In this document: positions 1-6,169 of the stretch, one piece after another
Layout: every line of letters starts with the position of its first letter
Position numbering within the stretch: the stretch's first letter is position 1
NCBI GenBank assembly: GCA_040386295.1
Contig: JAZKFR010000053.1
Coordinates: forward strand, 1 to 15,944
Reading direction: 5' to 3'
DNA from: JAZKFR01 sp040386295
GTDB taxonomy: Bacteria; Pseudomonadota; Gammaproteobacteria; Burkholderiales; Rhodocyclaceae
DNA: 15,944 bases
Made by a program: the position numbers and the translations under genes
The notes under the pieces: model-generated
The model's database searches: none
Told to the model about the DNA's origin: nothing
What the model saw: only the letters and a program-made list of their open reading frames with translations

Positions 1-1
1 C

Positions 2-52
2 CTGAAGGTGGCTCGCGCGCTTGGCATTCGTCTGCACGCAGAGGCTGCATAA
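2..52 (+). CDS. C-terminal fragment of probable addiction-module antidote protein (HigA/HI1420-like), cut by window start
   Basis: Only the last 16 codons are present. The frame reads LKVARALGIRLHAEAA and then stops at TAA. This ending (a helix with 'KVARALGIRL' followed by a short His-Ala-Glu tail) resembles the C-terminus of short XRE/HTH antitoxins of the 'addiction module antidote' type, which neutralise a RelE/HigB-like toxin and autorepress their operon. The toxin gene in such modules normally lies immediately upstream, so it would be outside the window. The identification relies on a very short stretch; another HTH regulator is possible. Confidence 0.45.
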   Translation: MKVARALGIRLHAEAA

Positions 53-53
53 G

Positions 54-89
54 GGCTAGTACATGCCTCGCAGGTGATGTGTCCTAGCC
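54..89. other. Stem-loop between the antitoxin end and the 276-aa gene
   Basis: The segment folds into a three-part hairpin. GGCTAG (54-59) pairs with CTAGCC (84-89), ACAT (61-64) with ATGT (77-80), and CCT (66-68) with AGG (72-74), around a CGC loop. It lies between two genes whose ends converge, where a shared terminator would be expected. No T-tract follows directly; the nearest T-rich run is at about 104-109. It may be a factor-dependent terminator or an RNA-stabilising 3' structure; the function is inferred. Confidence 0.35.
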
Positions 90-109
90 ATGAGTTCAAT
101 TCGTTTTGT

Positions 110-940
110 TCAGTTGTTTAACTCCCTTAAAAGTGCTGCTAGTTGGCGGTTGTCTACCGCATGCGCTGGTAATGCCGCAGTCTGTGCCTGAGTCTGCGTC
201 TGCGTCTCGTCTGAAGCATCTTGACTGGTCGCGGCTAGCAATTGCGCTAAAACTGATTTGCTCGTTTTTTTCATTGCATCTAAGGCGCTAATCAGCGCGG
301 TTTTGGTTTCGGATTCGTGCACTTGCTCTGCTTTTATTTCCGCTGCGCGGAAGTGTGTGCATGCAGCTTCCAAATCCTGCAGGCCTTGCTTTAGTTGTTT
401 TTTGCGTTGCGGCGCAGTTTGTGTAGAGATTGGCTTAAGCGCCTGCTGTGCTTTAAGCAAGTGATCCTGGCCGTCCGTTAGCGCGCAATATGCTTCGCTC
501 AAAGGCGATGTCGCTTCGGGCGAATTATTTGCTTGAACTGTCTCTGCCGTGAACTGAGGCGCAGGGAATTGCCCTCCGCCCGTTTCGTCACTAGCAGCGC
601 TAGATTCTTGCTCCAGCTTGATCATGTCTAGCACATAGGTGATCCCATGACGGGCTTTCGTGCACTCCTCGAGCAGACAAATACCCTCAGAGTAGTAGCC
701 CGTTTGCGCTAGCCGCTCTGCTGTTTGCACAAATCGCGCGTGCACGTTATTGGCTCGCTCGATGACTGCTGGCTGCAAGCGTTCGTACACATTGTTTGTT
801 GTGTCAATAAGCTGTGCCACCTCCAGCGTTATTTGCTGCAATTGAGCGAGCGGGCTGTTGAGTATCCCCAGGGGGTCTTCTTCTTGCCCGTGCGTTGCTG
901 CGACGTACAAGCCAGTCGTTGAAGTTGTGCGGTTTAACAA
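110..940 (-). CDS. Hypothetical all-helical protein, 276 aa, function unknown
   Basis: I do not recognise this protein. It has no signal peptide, membrane segment or enzymatic motif. Residues about 28-112 look like one helical bundle (QQITLEVAQLIDTTNNVYER..., then a stretch with Cys-Leu-Leu-Glu-Glu-Cys). A low-complexity Pro/Thr/Asn/Ser linker follows at about 113-145. A second helical, Lys/Gln-rich and coiled-coil-like part spans about 146-238. The tail is Gln/Thr-rich (ETQTQTQAQT), encoded by a GCAGAC-type hexamer run. The start is TTG at 938-940, supported by AAGGA six bases upstream. It lies 50 bp downstream of the 233-aa gene in the same direction, probably one transcript. The helical make-up with disordered ends would suit a secreted effector, chaperone or scaffold; this is inference. 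Confidence 0.7.
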   Translation of the reverse strand: MLNRTTSTTGLYVAATHGQEEDPLGILNSPLAQLQQITLEVAQLIDTTNNVYERLQPAVIERANNVHARFVQTAERLAQTGYYSEGICLLEECTKARHGITYVLDMIKLEQESSAASDETGGGQFPAPQFTAETVQANNSPEATSPLSEAYCALTDGQDHLLKAQQALKPISTQTAPQRKKQLKQGLQDLEAACTHFRAAEIKAEQVHESETKTALISALDAMKKTSKSVLAQLLAATSQDASDETQTQTQAQTAALPAHAVDNRQLAALLRELNN

Positions 941-946
941 AATTTA

Positions 947-951
947 TCCTT
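947..951 (-). promoter_or_regulatory. Ribosome binding site fixing a TTG start
   Basis: Read on the minus strand, AAGGA lies six bases before the TTG at 938-940. It is the clearest Shine-Dalgarno match near this gene's 5' end and supports the non-ATG start. Confidence 0.55.
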
Positions 952-990
952 TCTTTCGGCTGATTTTGCTTAGTTTTTTGGCGCTATTTG

Positions 991-1692
991 CTAGCCGTGC
1001 CCGTCTAGCAATGCATGTGTTGTTTGGATCAAATAAATCAGATATTGATCGTCGCAACGGTGTGTCATCGGCACGCCTAGAGAAGCAAGCGCAGCTGTCG
1101 TGATTGTTCGCCAGGTGTTGTTCAGCTCAGATTCAGGCTCAGGGTGAGTTGTGAAATTGGTGAGATTGGCTGCTGCTTCCGACAGTAAAGGCTTTAACTT
1201 TTCGTCCAAACTTTTAATGTCTTGCAGTTGTTCAGCACAAAGTCTGTCCATCAAGCGCTTAAACAAGTCGTGTTCGCGTAGGGCTTCGATTGCATTGCGA
1301 ACTATTGGTAAAGCGCTGCTGGCAGCACACAGTGAGCTTCGGCCGACAGCGGAGAGAAATACGGCCATCGTGTCGCACTCTTTCAGCACGTTCTCAATGA
1401 TTTCTAGCGTTTGTTCGTGCGGATGCAGTTCAATAATCCGCGTCACTAGCTCTGCGTCACTACAGGCTCGATTATTCAGAAGTTGCGCAATACGGACTGT
1501 GTCTTGGCGAATAGCGGTGAATTCTTTCAGGGGTAGCGACCCAGGGGCTCGCTGCCTCAGATCCATTATTTGAGTCAGTACGGACGACATAAATTCTGCT
1601 GTTTGCGCACTCTGGGCAGCGTCAAATGCGCTGACACTTGCCTGCTGGTCGCCATCAGCTACCCCTATGGTTGCTAGAGAAATGGGCGTCAC
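991..1692 (-). CDS. Hypothetical helical protein, 233 aa, upstream partner of the 276-aa gene
   Basis: I do not recognise this protein. The N-terminal 35 residues are Ser/Ala/Gln-rich and polar (MTPISLATIGVADGDQQ...). The rest, about 36-180, is predicted by eye as successive amphipathic helices with scattered Cys residues, then an Asn/Thr/Pro/Glu-rich break at about 178-193 and a short C-terminal helical section. There is no transmembrane segment. The start as drawn is GTG at 1690-1692, directly after an in-frame TAG. An AGGTGA overlaps this GTG and could instead serve an ATT codon at residue 4; the next ATG is residue 36 and lacks a ribosome binding site. Together with the 276-aa gene it forms a same-strand pair. 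The polar N-terminus resembles type III secretion signals only in the loosest sense. Confidence 0.65.
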   Translation of the reverse strand: MTPISLATIGVADGDQQASVSAFDAAQSAQTAEFMSSVLTQIMDLRQRAPGSLPLKEFTAIRQDTVRIAQLLNNRACSDAELVTRIIELHPHEQTLEIIENVLKECDTMAVFLSAVGRSSLCAASSALPIVRNAIEALREHDLFKRLMDRLCAEQLQDIKSLDEKLKPLLSEAAANLTNFTTHPEPESELNNTWRTITTAALASLGVPMTHRCDDQYLIYLIQTTHALLDGHG

Positions 1693-1781
1693 CTAAGGAT
1701 TAGTGGTGATGCTTTGCATAAAGTTCCAGGATAGGCGGCGTTTCGTGTCCTTTTTCTAGGAAAAATGGGTGAGCATCGGCT

Positions 1782-3257
1782 TTAAAGCAGTTTTCCGGGA
1801 TTCATTAGATTGTGCGGATCTAGCGTTTTTTTGAGCTGGCGCATTAGGCCTATTTCGACCGTGCTTTTATGGCTGAGCAAGCGTTCGCGCTTGAGTTGGC
1901 CGATGCCGTGTTCGGCGCTGATGCTGCCGCCTAGCGCTTCTACTAGCGCATAAATCAGGTGGTTGATCGCTGTTTCGTCGGTATTGCCGAGATCGGCTTT
2001 GGCCAGCGATAAGTTGTAGTGCAGATTGCCGTCGCCAACGTGGCCGAAGACAATCGGGCGCACTTGCGGAAAGTGTTGACGCAAAGCTGTTTCGGCGCGC
2101 TGCATAAAGCTTGGCAGCGCCGAAATGGGGAGCGAAATATCGTGTTTGATGCTCGGCCCGTGCTGGCTTTGCGCTGCGCTAATCTGTTCGCGCAAAAGCC
2201 ATAGTTGACGCGCTTGCGTCAGGCTTTCGGCGAGAACGGCATCGTTGATCGCGCCGGTGTTGATCGCGCTGTGTAAAAAATCGGTGAGCGCGTCTGCTAA
2301 GGCACGGGTTTGTCCGAGCATGCCGTAGCCAGATAATTCGATCAGCAGATGCCAGGGTTGCGCTGCTGCGTTTGGCAAGGGGGCGTGCGTTTGGGGAATG
2401 TGTTTGAGTACCAGCGCCAGCGCGTCGGCAGAGATGAGTTCGCACGCGCTCAGCGCTGGACCAAAGTGTTGTTGCAAAGCCGTCAGTTGGGCGATTGCGG
2501 CCTCGGGACTCGCGAGTGCCAGCCAGGCGACAGCCTGACTCGTGGGTTTGGGGAACAGGCGTAAGACGGCTGCCGTGATGATGCCGAGCGTGCCTTCGGC
2601 GCCGATAAAAAGTTGCTTCAGGTCGTAGCCGCTGTTGTCTTTGTGCAGGCTGCGCAGGCCGTTCCAGAGGTCGCCATTCGGCAGCACGACTTCAAGGCCC
2701 AGCGTCAGCGCTCTGCTATTGCCGTAGCGAATGACATGTACCCCGCCGGCGTTGGTCGATAAGTTGCCGCCAATGTGGCAGCTGCCTTCAGAAGCCAAAG
2801 AAAGTGGGAAGCAATAGCCGAGCTGTTCTGCCGCAGTTTGTAACGTCGCCAATACGCAGCCGGCTTCAGCGGTGAGCGTGCCGTTCGCCGGGTCAATTTG
2901 GCGAATGCTGTTCATGCGCGCCAAACTAATGACGACGGTCGCTGCTTTGTTGTCTGGCGTCGCGCCGCCGCATAGGCTGGTGTTTCCCCCTTGCGCTAGC
3001 ATCGGTACTTTGGCTTGTGCACAGGCGCGCACCAGCGCTGAAACTTGCTCGCTGTTGGCCGGGCGTGCGACGCATAGCGCTGTGCCTTGATAGCGTCCGC
3101 GCCAGTCGCTGAGATAGGGCGCCATCTCAGCGTCGCTGCTGAGTACGTTGGCCGGACCGATCAGCGTGCTTAGTTGGTTAATGAGTTGGGCAATGAATTG
3201 TGCAGTGAGTTTTGAGTTAGGCACGGTGTGTTTTACAGTGGGTTGGTCAAGGTGCAT
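1782..3257 (-). CDS. FAD-binding oxidoreductase of the GlcD / D-2-hydroxyglutarate dehydrogenase type
   Basis: This is a cytoplasmic flavoprotein that oxidises a D-2-hydroxyacid to the 2-oxoacid; D-2-hydroxyglutarate or D-lactate are the likely substrates, but the sequence does not decide. With the start used here (491 aa), the PCMH-type FAD domain spans about 50-240, with the FAD pyrophosphate loop GGNTSLCGGA at 90-99 and LSLASEGSCHIGGNLSTNAGG further on. The C-terminal FAD-oxidase domain carries GHVGDGNLHYN at about 405-415, SAEHGIGQLKR, and the family-typical end MNPGKLL. The reading frame stays open 56 codons further upstream, but that part has no family character. Relatives begin shortly before the 'LSSDAEMAPYLSDWRGRY' segment, so the ATG at 3255-3257 was chosen; a GTG 11 codons later is an alternative. 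Its ribosome binding site is weak. It stands alone, divergent from the CBS gene. Confidence 0.88.
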   Translation of the reverse strand: MHLDQPTVKHTVPNSKLTAQFIAQLINQLSTLIGPANVLSSDAEMAPYLSDWRGRYQGTALCVARPANSEQVSALVRACAQAKVPMLAQGGNTSLCGGATPDNKAATVVISLARMNSIRQIDPANGTLTAEAGCVLATLQTAAEQLGYCFPLSLASEGSCHIGGNLSTNAGGVHVIRYGNSRALTLGLEVVLPNGDLWNGLRSLHKDNSGYDLKQLFIGAEGTLGIITAAVLRLFPKPTSQAVAWLALASPEAAIAQLTALQQHFGPALSACELISADALALVLKHIPQTHAPLPNAAAQPWHLLIELSGYGMLGQTRALADALTDFLHSAINTGAINDAVLAESLTQARQLWLLREQISAAQSQHGPSIKHDISLPISALPSFMQRAETALRQHFPQVRPIVFGHVGDGNLHYNLSLAKADLGNTDETAINHLIYALVEALGGSISAEHGIGQLKRERLLSHKSTVEIGLMRQLKKTLDPHNLMNPGKLL

Positions 3258-3295
3258 GGGTTCTGCTGCGTGGTGGATTCGGCTTGCTTGGTCGG

Positions 3296-3319
3296 GTGCA
3301 GCGAATAGTGCAGCGAATA
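3296..3319. repeat. Perfect 12-bp tandem duplication in the FAD/CBS divergent spacer
   Basis: GTGCAGCGAATA occurs twice head to tail with no mismatch. It lies about 40 bp upstream of the flavoenzyme start, in the 245-bp divergent intergenic region. It is either slippage-derived or a paired regulator site; the sequence alone cannot tell. Confidence 0.8.
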
Positions 3320-3502
3320 ACCATAGCGTAAAAGCATGCGTGCGAATATGGTATGTTCTGGCACAGCCTGTTGGTTTGCGCTTGCTTCCTTTGTTTGGGG
3401 GGAGCAGTTTGCATTCGGCAGGCAAGTTTGCTTAGGGTTGGGTGACTAAGGTTTGTGCCTATTTTCATTAGCCTGGCTGGCTTTTTATCAGGGGGAAGCA
3501 AA

Positions 3503-3955
3503 GTGTCTAGTCGAAAAATCAAAGAGATCATTCATCAGCAGAGCGTCTTGTGCGTCGATGAAAGCACTCTGGTTCAGCACGCAGCACGCCTGATGTCCGA
3601 GCAGAACGTGGGTTCGATCATGATTACGCATCACGGCGTTTTGACCGGCATTTTTACCGAGCGTGATTTGTTAAACCGTGTCGTCGCAGCGAATCGTGAT
3701 CCGGGCAACACAAAGCTCGCTGAAGTGATGACGCGTAATCCACAAACGATCAACGCAGATCGTCTCTTCAGCTACGCCATGCACCTGATGTACGAGGGGG
3801 GCTTCCGTCATCTGCCTGTGGTTGATCCGACGCCAGACGGGCAGCCGGCCAAACCGATTGGCATTATTTCAATTCGCGATGCTTTGGGGCTCGAAATGAG
3901 CACCTTCGAGGCTGAGTTGGAATGGCGTAATGCGCTGACAGAAAGCATGATGTAG
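3503..3955 (+). CDS. Stand-alone two-CBS-domain protein, 150 aa
   Basis: This is a soluble protein made of two CBS motifs, which usually pair to bind adenine nucleotides such as AMP, ATP or SAM as an energy or ligand sensor. CBS1 is about residues 8-62 (VDESTLVQHAARLMSEQNVGS, then GVLTGIFTERDLLNRVV). CBS2 is about 72-138 (VMTRNPQTINADRLFSYAMHLM, then HLPVVD and GIISIRDALG). Both contain the 'G-I-x-(T/S)-x-R-D' strand-helix turn typical of nucleotide-binding CBS domains. The GTG at 3503 is preferred because AGGGGGAA precedes it at good spacing and the family begins near there; an in-frame start 16 codons upstream has no such support. There is no fused effector domain, so its target is unknown. 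It is divergent from the flavoenzyme gene. Confidence 0.85.
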   Translation: MSSRKIKEIIHQQSVLCVDESTLVQHAARLMSEQNVGSIMITHHGVLTGIFTERDLLNRVVAANRDPGNTKLAEVMTRNPQTINADRLFSYAMHLMYEGGFRHLPVVDPTPDGQPAKPIGIISIRDALGLEMSTFEAELEWRNALTESMM

Positions 3956-3996
3956 GGGTTTTGCGTCAGCCCTGATTTTTGCGCTCGGGCTGTGCG

Positions 3997-4020
3997 TCGT
4001 GCTCATGTTCGTGCTCAGAT
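3997..4020. repeat. Imperfect 12-bp tandem repeat between the CBS gene and rimO
   Basis: Two copies of TCGTGCTCA recur at a 12-bp period (3997-4005 and 4009-4017). The remaining three bases of the unit differ. It lies in the 115-bp convergent spacer. Confidence 0.6.
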
Positions 4021-4070
4021 GCAGCGGCACACGCCGGTGCGTCAAATGCCTGGCTTGATTTAAGCCTGCG

Positions 4071-5402
4071 CTAATTGCTCGTCGCACAGGCCTCGGCGTA
4101 CAAATCGTGCTCATCTGCATCGACCACGCGCACACGTAAAAAATCGCCCGCCTGTGCGTCAAAGTAGCCATTAACAAAAACCAGCCCGTCGATTTCTGGC
4201 GCGTCGGCGGACGAACGTCCGATAACGCCTTCCTCATCCACCTCATCGACCAGAATATCGATCTCGCGCCCGATCTTGCGCGCCAATCGTTCGGCCGAAA
4301 TGTCTTCTTGTAATTCCATCAAGCGGCGTTGCCGCGCCTCGCGCTCTTCTTGCGGTAGCGCGCCGGGCAGCTCGTTCGCTGCGGCGCCGTCAACCGGCGA
4401 GTAGGCAAAGCAGCCCACGCGATCCAATTGCGCCTCTGTAATAAACGTCAGTAAATCTTCAAATTCGGCCTCGGTTTCGCCCGGAAAGCCAGTAATGAAG
4501 GTGCTGCGCAGGGTGATGTCCGGGCAGATTGCGCGCCAGGCTTTGATTCGTTCAAGATTATTTTCCGCGCTAGCAGGGCGTTTCATTGCTTTGAGAATGC
4601 GCGGGTTAGCGTGCTGAAAAGGCACGTCCAGATAAGGCAGAATTTTGCCCTCAGCCATCAGAGGTAATAAATGATCCACGCTAGGGTAGGGGTAGACGTA
4701 GTGCATACGAACCCAAATACCGAGTTCGGCCAATGCCTCGCAGAGTTCGCGCAAACGCGTCTTGACCGGGCGCCCACCAAAAAAACCAGTGCGGTACTTG
4801 ACGTCTACACCATAAGCGCTGGTGTCTTGCGAAATGACGAGTAGCTCACGCACGCCAGCCTTAGCCAGGTTTTCTGCCTCTTGCAGCACGTCGCCGATCG
4901 GACGGCTAACCAGACCGCCACGCAGCGACGGGATGATGCAAAAAGTGCAGCTGTGATTGCAGCCTTCGGAAATTTTTAGATAGGCGTAATGCTGTGGCGT
5001 CAGCTTGATTCCTTGCGGCGGAATCAGGCTGGTCAGGGGATCATGCGGCTGCGGTAGGTGCGCATGTACGTGTTGTAACACCTCGTTTGCGGCGTGCGGC
5101 CCGGTGACCGCCAGAACCTGCGGGTGCGTTTGCCGCACGATGTCGCCCTTGGCGCCAAGACAGCCGGTGACAATCACTTTGCCGTTCTCGGCCAAAGCTT
5201 CGCCAATCGCTTCAAGTGACTCCTCTACAGCGGCGTCGATAAAGCCACAGGTGTTGACCACCACCAAGTCGGCGCCTTCGTAAGAAGGGGAGATCAGATA
5301 TCCCTCAGCGCGTAGCTGGGTCAAAATTTGTTCTGAGTCAACGAGGGCTTTGGGGCAGCCGAGCGAGACAAGGCCGATACGTTTGGGGCTGGATGAGGAC
5401 AT
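4071..5402 (-). CDS. rimO: Ribosomal protein S12 methylthiotransferase RimO
   Basis: This radical-SAM methylthiotransferase attaches a methylthio group to the conserved Asp of ribosomal protein S12 (Asp88 in E. coli). It is 443 aa, the normal family length. The N-terminal UPF0004 domain carries the three ligands of the auxiliary 4Fe-4S cluster: Cys16 (SLGCPKA), Cys52 (NTCGFID) and Cys81 (TGCLGAKG). The radical-SAM domain has the Cys-x3-Cys-x2-Cys motif CNHSCTFC at 148-155 and the TFITGFPGETEAEF segment. A C-terminal TRAM domain covers about the last 65 residues. GCNHSCTFCIIP with SLRG favours RimO over the tRNA enzyme MiaB. ATG at 5400-5402; the ribosome binding site is weak. It is transcribed away from rpsO, with its own candidate promoter. 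Confidence 0.97.
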   Translation of the reverse strand: MSSSSPKRIGLVSLGCPKALVDSEQILTQLRAEGYLISPSYEGADLVVVNTCGFIDAAVEESLEAIGEALAENGKVIVTGCLGAKGDIVRQTHPQVLAVTGPHAANEVLQHVHAHLPQPHDPLTSLIPPQGIKLTPQHYAYLKISEGCNHSCTFCIIPSLRGGLVSRPIGDVLQEAENLAKAGVRELLVISQDTSAYGVDVKYRTGFFGGRPVKTRLRELCEALAELGIWVRMHYVYPYPSVDHLLPLMAEGKILPYLDVPFQHANPRILKAMKRPASAENNLERIKAWRAICPDITLRSTFITGFPGETEAEFEDLLTFITEAQLDRVGCFAYSPVDGAAANELPGALPQEEREARQRRLMELQEDISAERLARKIGREIDILVDEVDEEGVIGRSSADAPEIDGLVFVNGYFDAQAGDFLRVRVVDADEHDLYAEACATSN

Positions 5403-5430
5403 GGCAAACCGCTGAAATGATCGAGGCGGG

Positions 5431-5461
5431 AGTATACCTGCATCTCCTTCTATTAAATCAA
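5431..5461 (-). promoter_or_regulatory. Candidate sigma-70 promoter for rimO
   Basis: On the minus strand, TTGATT (plus-strand 5456-5461) and TATACT (plus-strand 5431-5436) are separated by 19 bp. TATACT matches the -10 consensus at five of six positions, but the spacer is longer than ideal. It lies about 30 bp before the rimO ATG. Confidence 0.4.
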
Positions 5462-5482
5462 TCGTGCCATCGTGCCATCGTC
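5461..5482. repeat. 8-bp tandem repeat between the rimO and rpsO promoters
   Basis: ATCGTGCC is present twice in a row and followed by a partial third copy (ATCGTC). It occupies most of the gap between the two divergent candidate promoters. Confidence 0.7.
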
Positions 5483-5492
5483 ATTGCGCTGC

Positions 5493-5522
5493 TTGCCGCA
5501 TAACTACGGCGCAAGCTATAAT
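5493..5522 (+). promoter_or_regulatory. Probable sigma-70 promoter of rpsO (and possibly pnp)
   Basis: TTGCCG (5493-5498) and a perfect TATAAT (5517-5522) are separated by 18 bp. Transcription would start near 5529-5530, leaving an untranslated leader of about 105 nt before rpsO. That is enough for a structured leader; autoregulation by S15 through its own leader is known in several bacteria, but I cannot identify a specific fold here. Confidence 0.7.
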
Positions 5523-5635
5523 CCGCCCTCTGTTTTGCCGAGCAGAATTTTTTTGCTGTTCAATGTAATTCGGCTTATTTGGTGTTGGCTCTATCAAACT
5601 GGGGCTGCGCTGTACTTAATGAAAGAGAGTTTGAA

Positions 5636-5905
5636 ATGGCACTCAATACCGAGCAAAGAGCCAAGATCATGGCTGATTATCAACATGCGGCAGCGGATAC
5701 GGGCTCTTCTGAAGTCCAAGTTGCTTTGTTGACTGCACGCATCAATGACCTGACAGGGCACTTCAAAGAGCACGTCAAAGACCACCACTCTCGCCGTGGC
5801 TTGCTGCGCATGGTCAGTCGTCGCCGCAAACTGCTTGATTATCTGAAACGTACCAATAGCGACAGCTATCGTTCGTTGATCGAGCGCCTCGGTCTACGTA
5901 AGTAA
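5636..5905 (+). CDS. rpsO: 30S ribosomal protein S15
   Basis: This is a primary binding protein of the small-subunit platform, contacting the 16S rRNA three-way junction and forming bridge B4 to the large subunit. It is 89 aa, identical in length to E. coli S15. Diagnostic segments are TGSSEVQVALLTARINDLT (about 22-40), HxKDHHSRRGLLRMVSRRRKLLDYL (about 46-71) and the C-terminal LIERLGLRK. The start is the ATG at 5636, where family members begin with MAL; upstream in-frame codons are leader. A GAGAG ribosome binding site precedes it. It is followed by pnp, the conserved neighbour in proteobacteria. Confidence 0.98.
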   Translation: MALNTEQRAKIMADYQHAAADTGSSEVQVALLTARINDLTGHFKEHVKDHHSRRGLLRMVSRRRKLLDYLKRTNSDSYRSLIERLGLRK

Positions 5906-5955
5906 TTTTAATCCGTGGCTTATTTTTTAATTTGCGCTTGGTTTGACTAAGCACA

Positions 5956-5984
5956 GATGCACAAATGCACCGATGCACAAGTGC
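5956..5984. repeat. Imperfect 16-bp tandem repeat in the rpsO-pnp spacer
   Basis: GATGCACAAATGCAC (5956-5970) is followed by GATGCACAAGTGC (5972-5984), a 16-bp period with one mismatch over the shared 13 bases. It is built from TGCA/GCAC elements, so the RNA can also fold on itself just before the terminator-like hairpin. Confidence 0.65.
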
Positions 5985-6002
5985 TAAGCAATAGCGATCA
6001 GC

Positions 6003-6046
6003 AACAGCGGTCAGCCTTTCTCGGCTGCTCCGCTGTTGTTGTTTTT
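6003..6046 (+). terminator. Intrinsic terminator / possible RNase III hairpin between rpsO and pnp
   Basis: AACAGCGG (6003-6010) pairs with CCGCTGTT (6030-6037), and AGCC (6013-6016) with GGCT (6023-6026), closing a TTTCTC loop. A small internal bulge separates the two stems, and GTTGTTTTT follows. In E. coli the same spacer contains a leaky terminator and the RNase III site for PNPase autoregulation, so this could partly terminate rpsO mRNA while letting some transcripts through to pnp. The role in pnp control is inferred from that precedent. Confidence 0.75.
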
Positions 6047-6087
6047 GCCCTAGCGTTTTAGTTTTAATCGCCTAGCCGTCCAAGCTA

Positions 6088-6106
6088 CCTATGTACGTTA
6101 CATGGG
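6088..6106 (+). promoter_or_regulatory. Compact hairpin/palindrome in the pnp leader
   Basis: CCTATGTA (6088-6095) pairs with TACATGGG (6099-6106) through eight pairs, one of them G-U, around a three-base CGT loop. It lies about 64 bp before the pnp ATG. It could be a leader stem processed by RNase III or an operator-like palindrome. No confident promoter was found close to it. Confidence 0.4.
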
Positions 6107-6169
6107 TTCCTGTCTTGTTTTCGGCGGTGTTTGTGGCCATACGCCTGCTCATTACTGAAAGAGAAAAAC

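Noticed and set aside
1151..1573. 140-codon plus-strand frame opposite the 233-aa gene
   Set aside because: Ser/Arg/Cys-rich composition typical of antisense reading; the minus strand gives a longer frame with a coherent helical protein.
1751..1765. TTTTTC/GAAAAA inverted repeat after the FAD stop as a terminator
   Set aside because: The stem is six pairs and almost all A-T, too weak for an intrinsic terminator.
1693..1800. Open minus-strand stretch after the FAD gene reading DAHPFFLEKGHETPPILEL
   Set aside because: It looks protein-like but has no ATG, GTG or TTG, is only about 28 codons between stops, and the FAD protein already ends with its family-typical C-terminus.
3258..3425. 56-codon N-terminal extension of the FAD enzyme with a hydrophobic stretch that resembles a signal peptide
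   Set aside because: The enzyme family is cytoplasmic and starts near residue 57 of the long frame; the extension has no conserved character and contains the 12-bp repeat.
3965..3993. CAGCCC/GGGCTG inverted repeat after the CBS gene as a terminator
   Set aside because: Six-pair stem with a large loop and no T-tract.
5403..6169. Repeated short elements as a CRISPR array
   Set aside because: The units are too short, directly adjacent and not separated by spacers.
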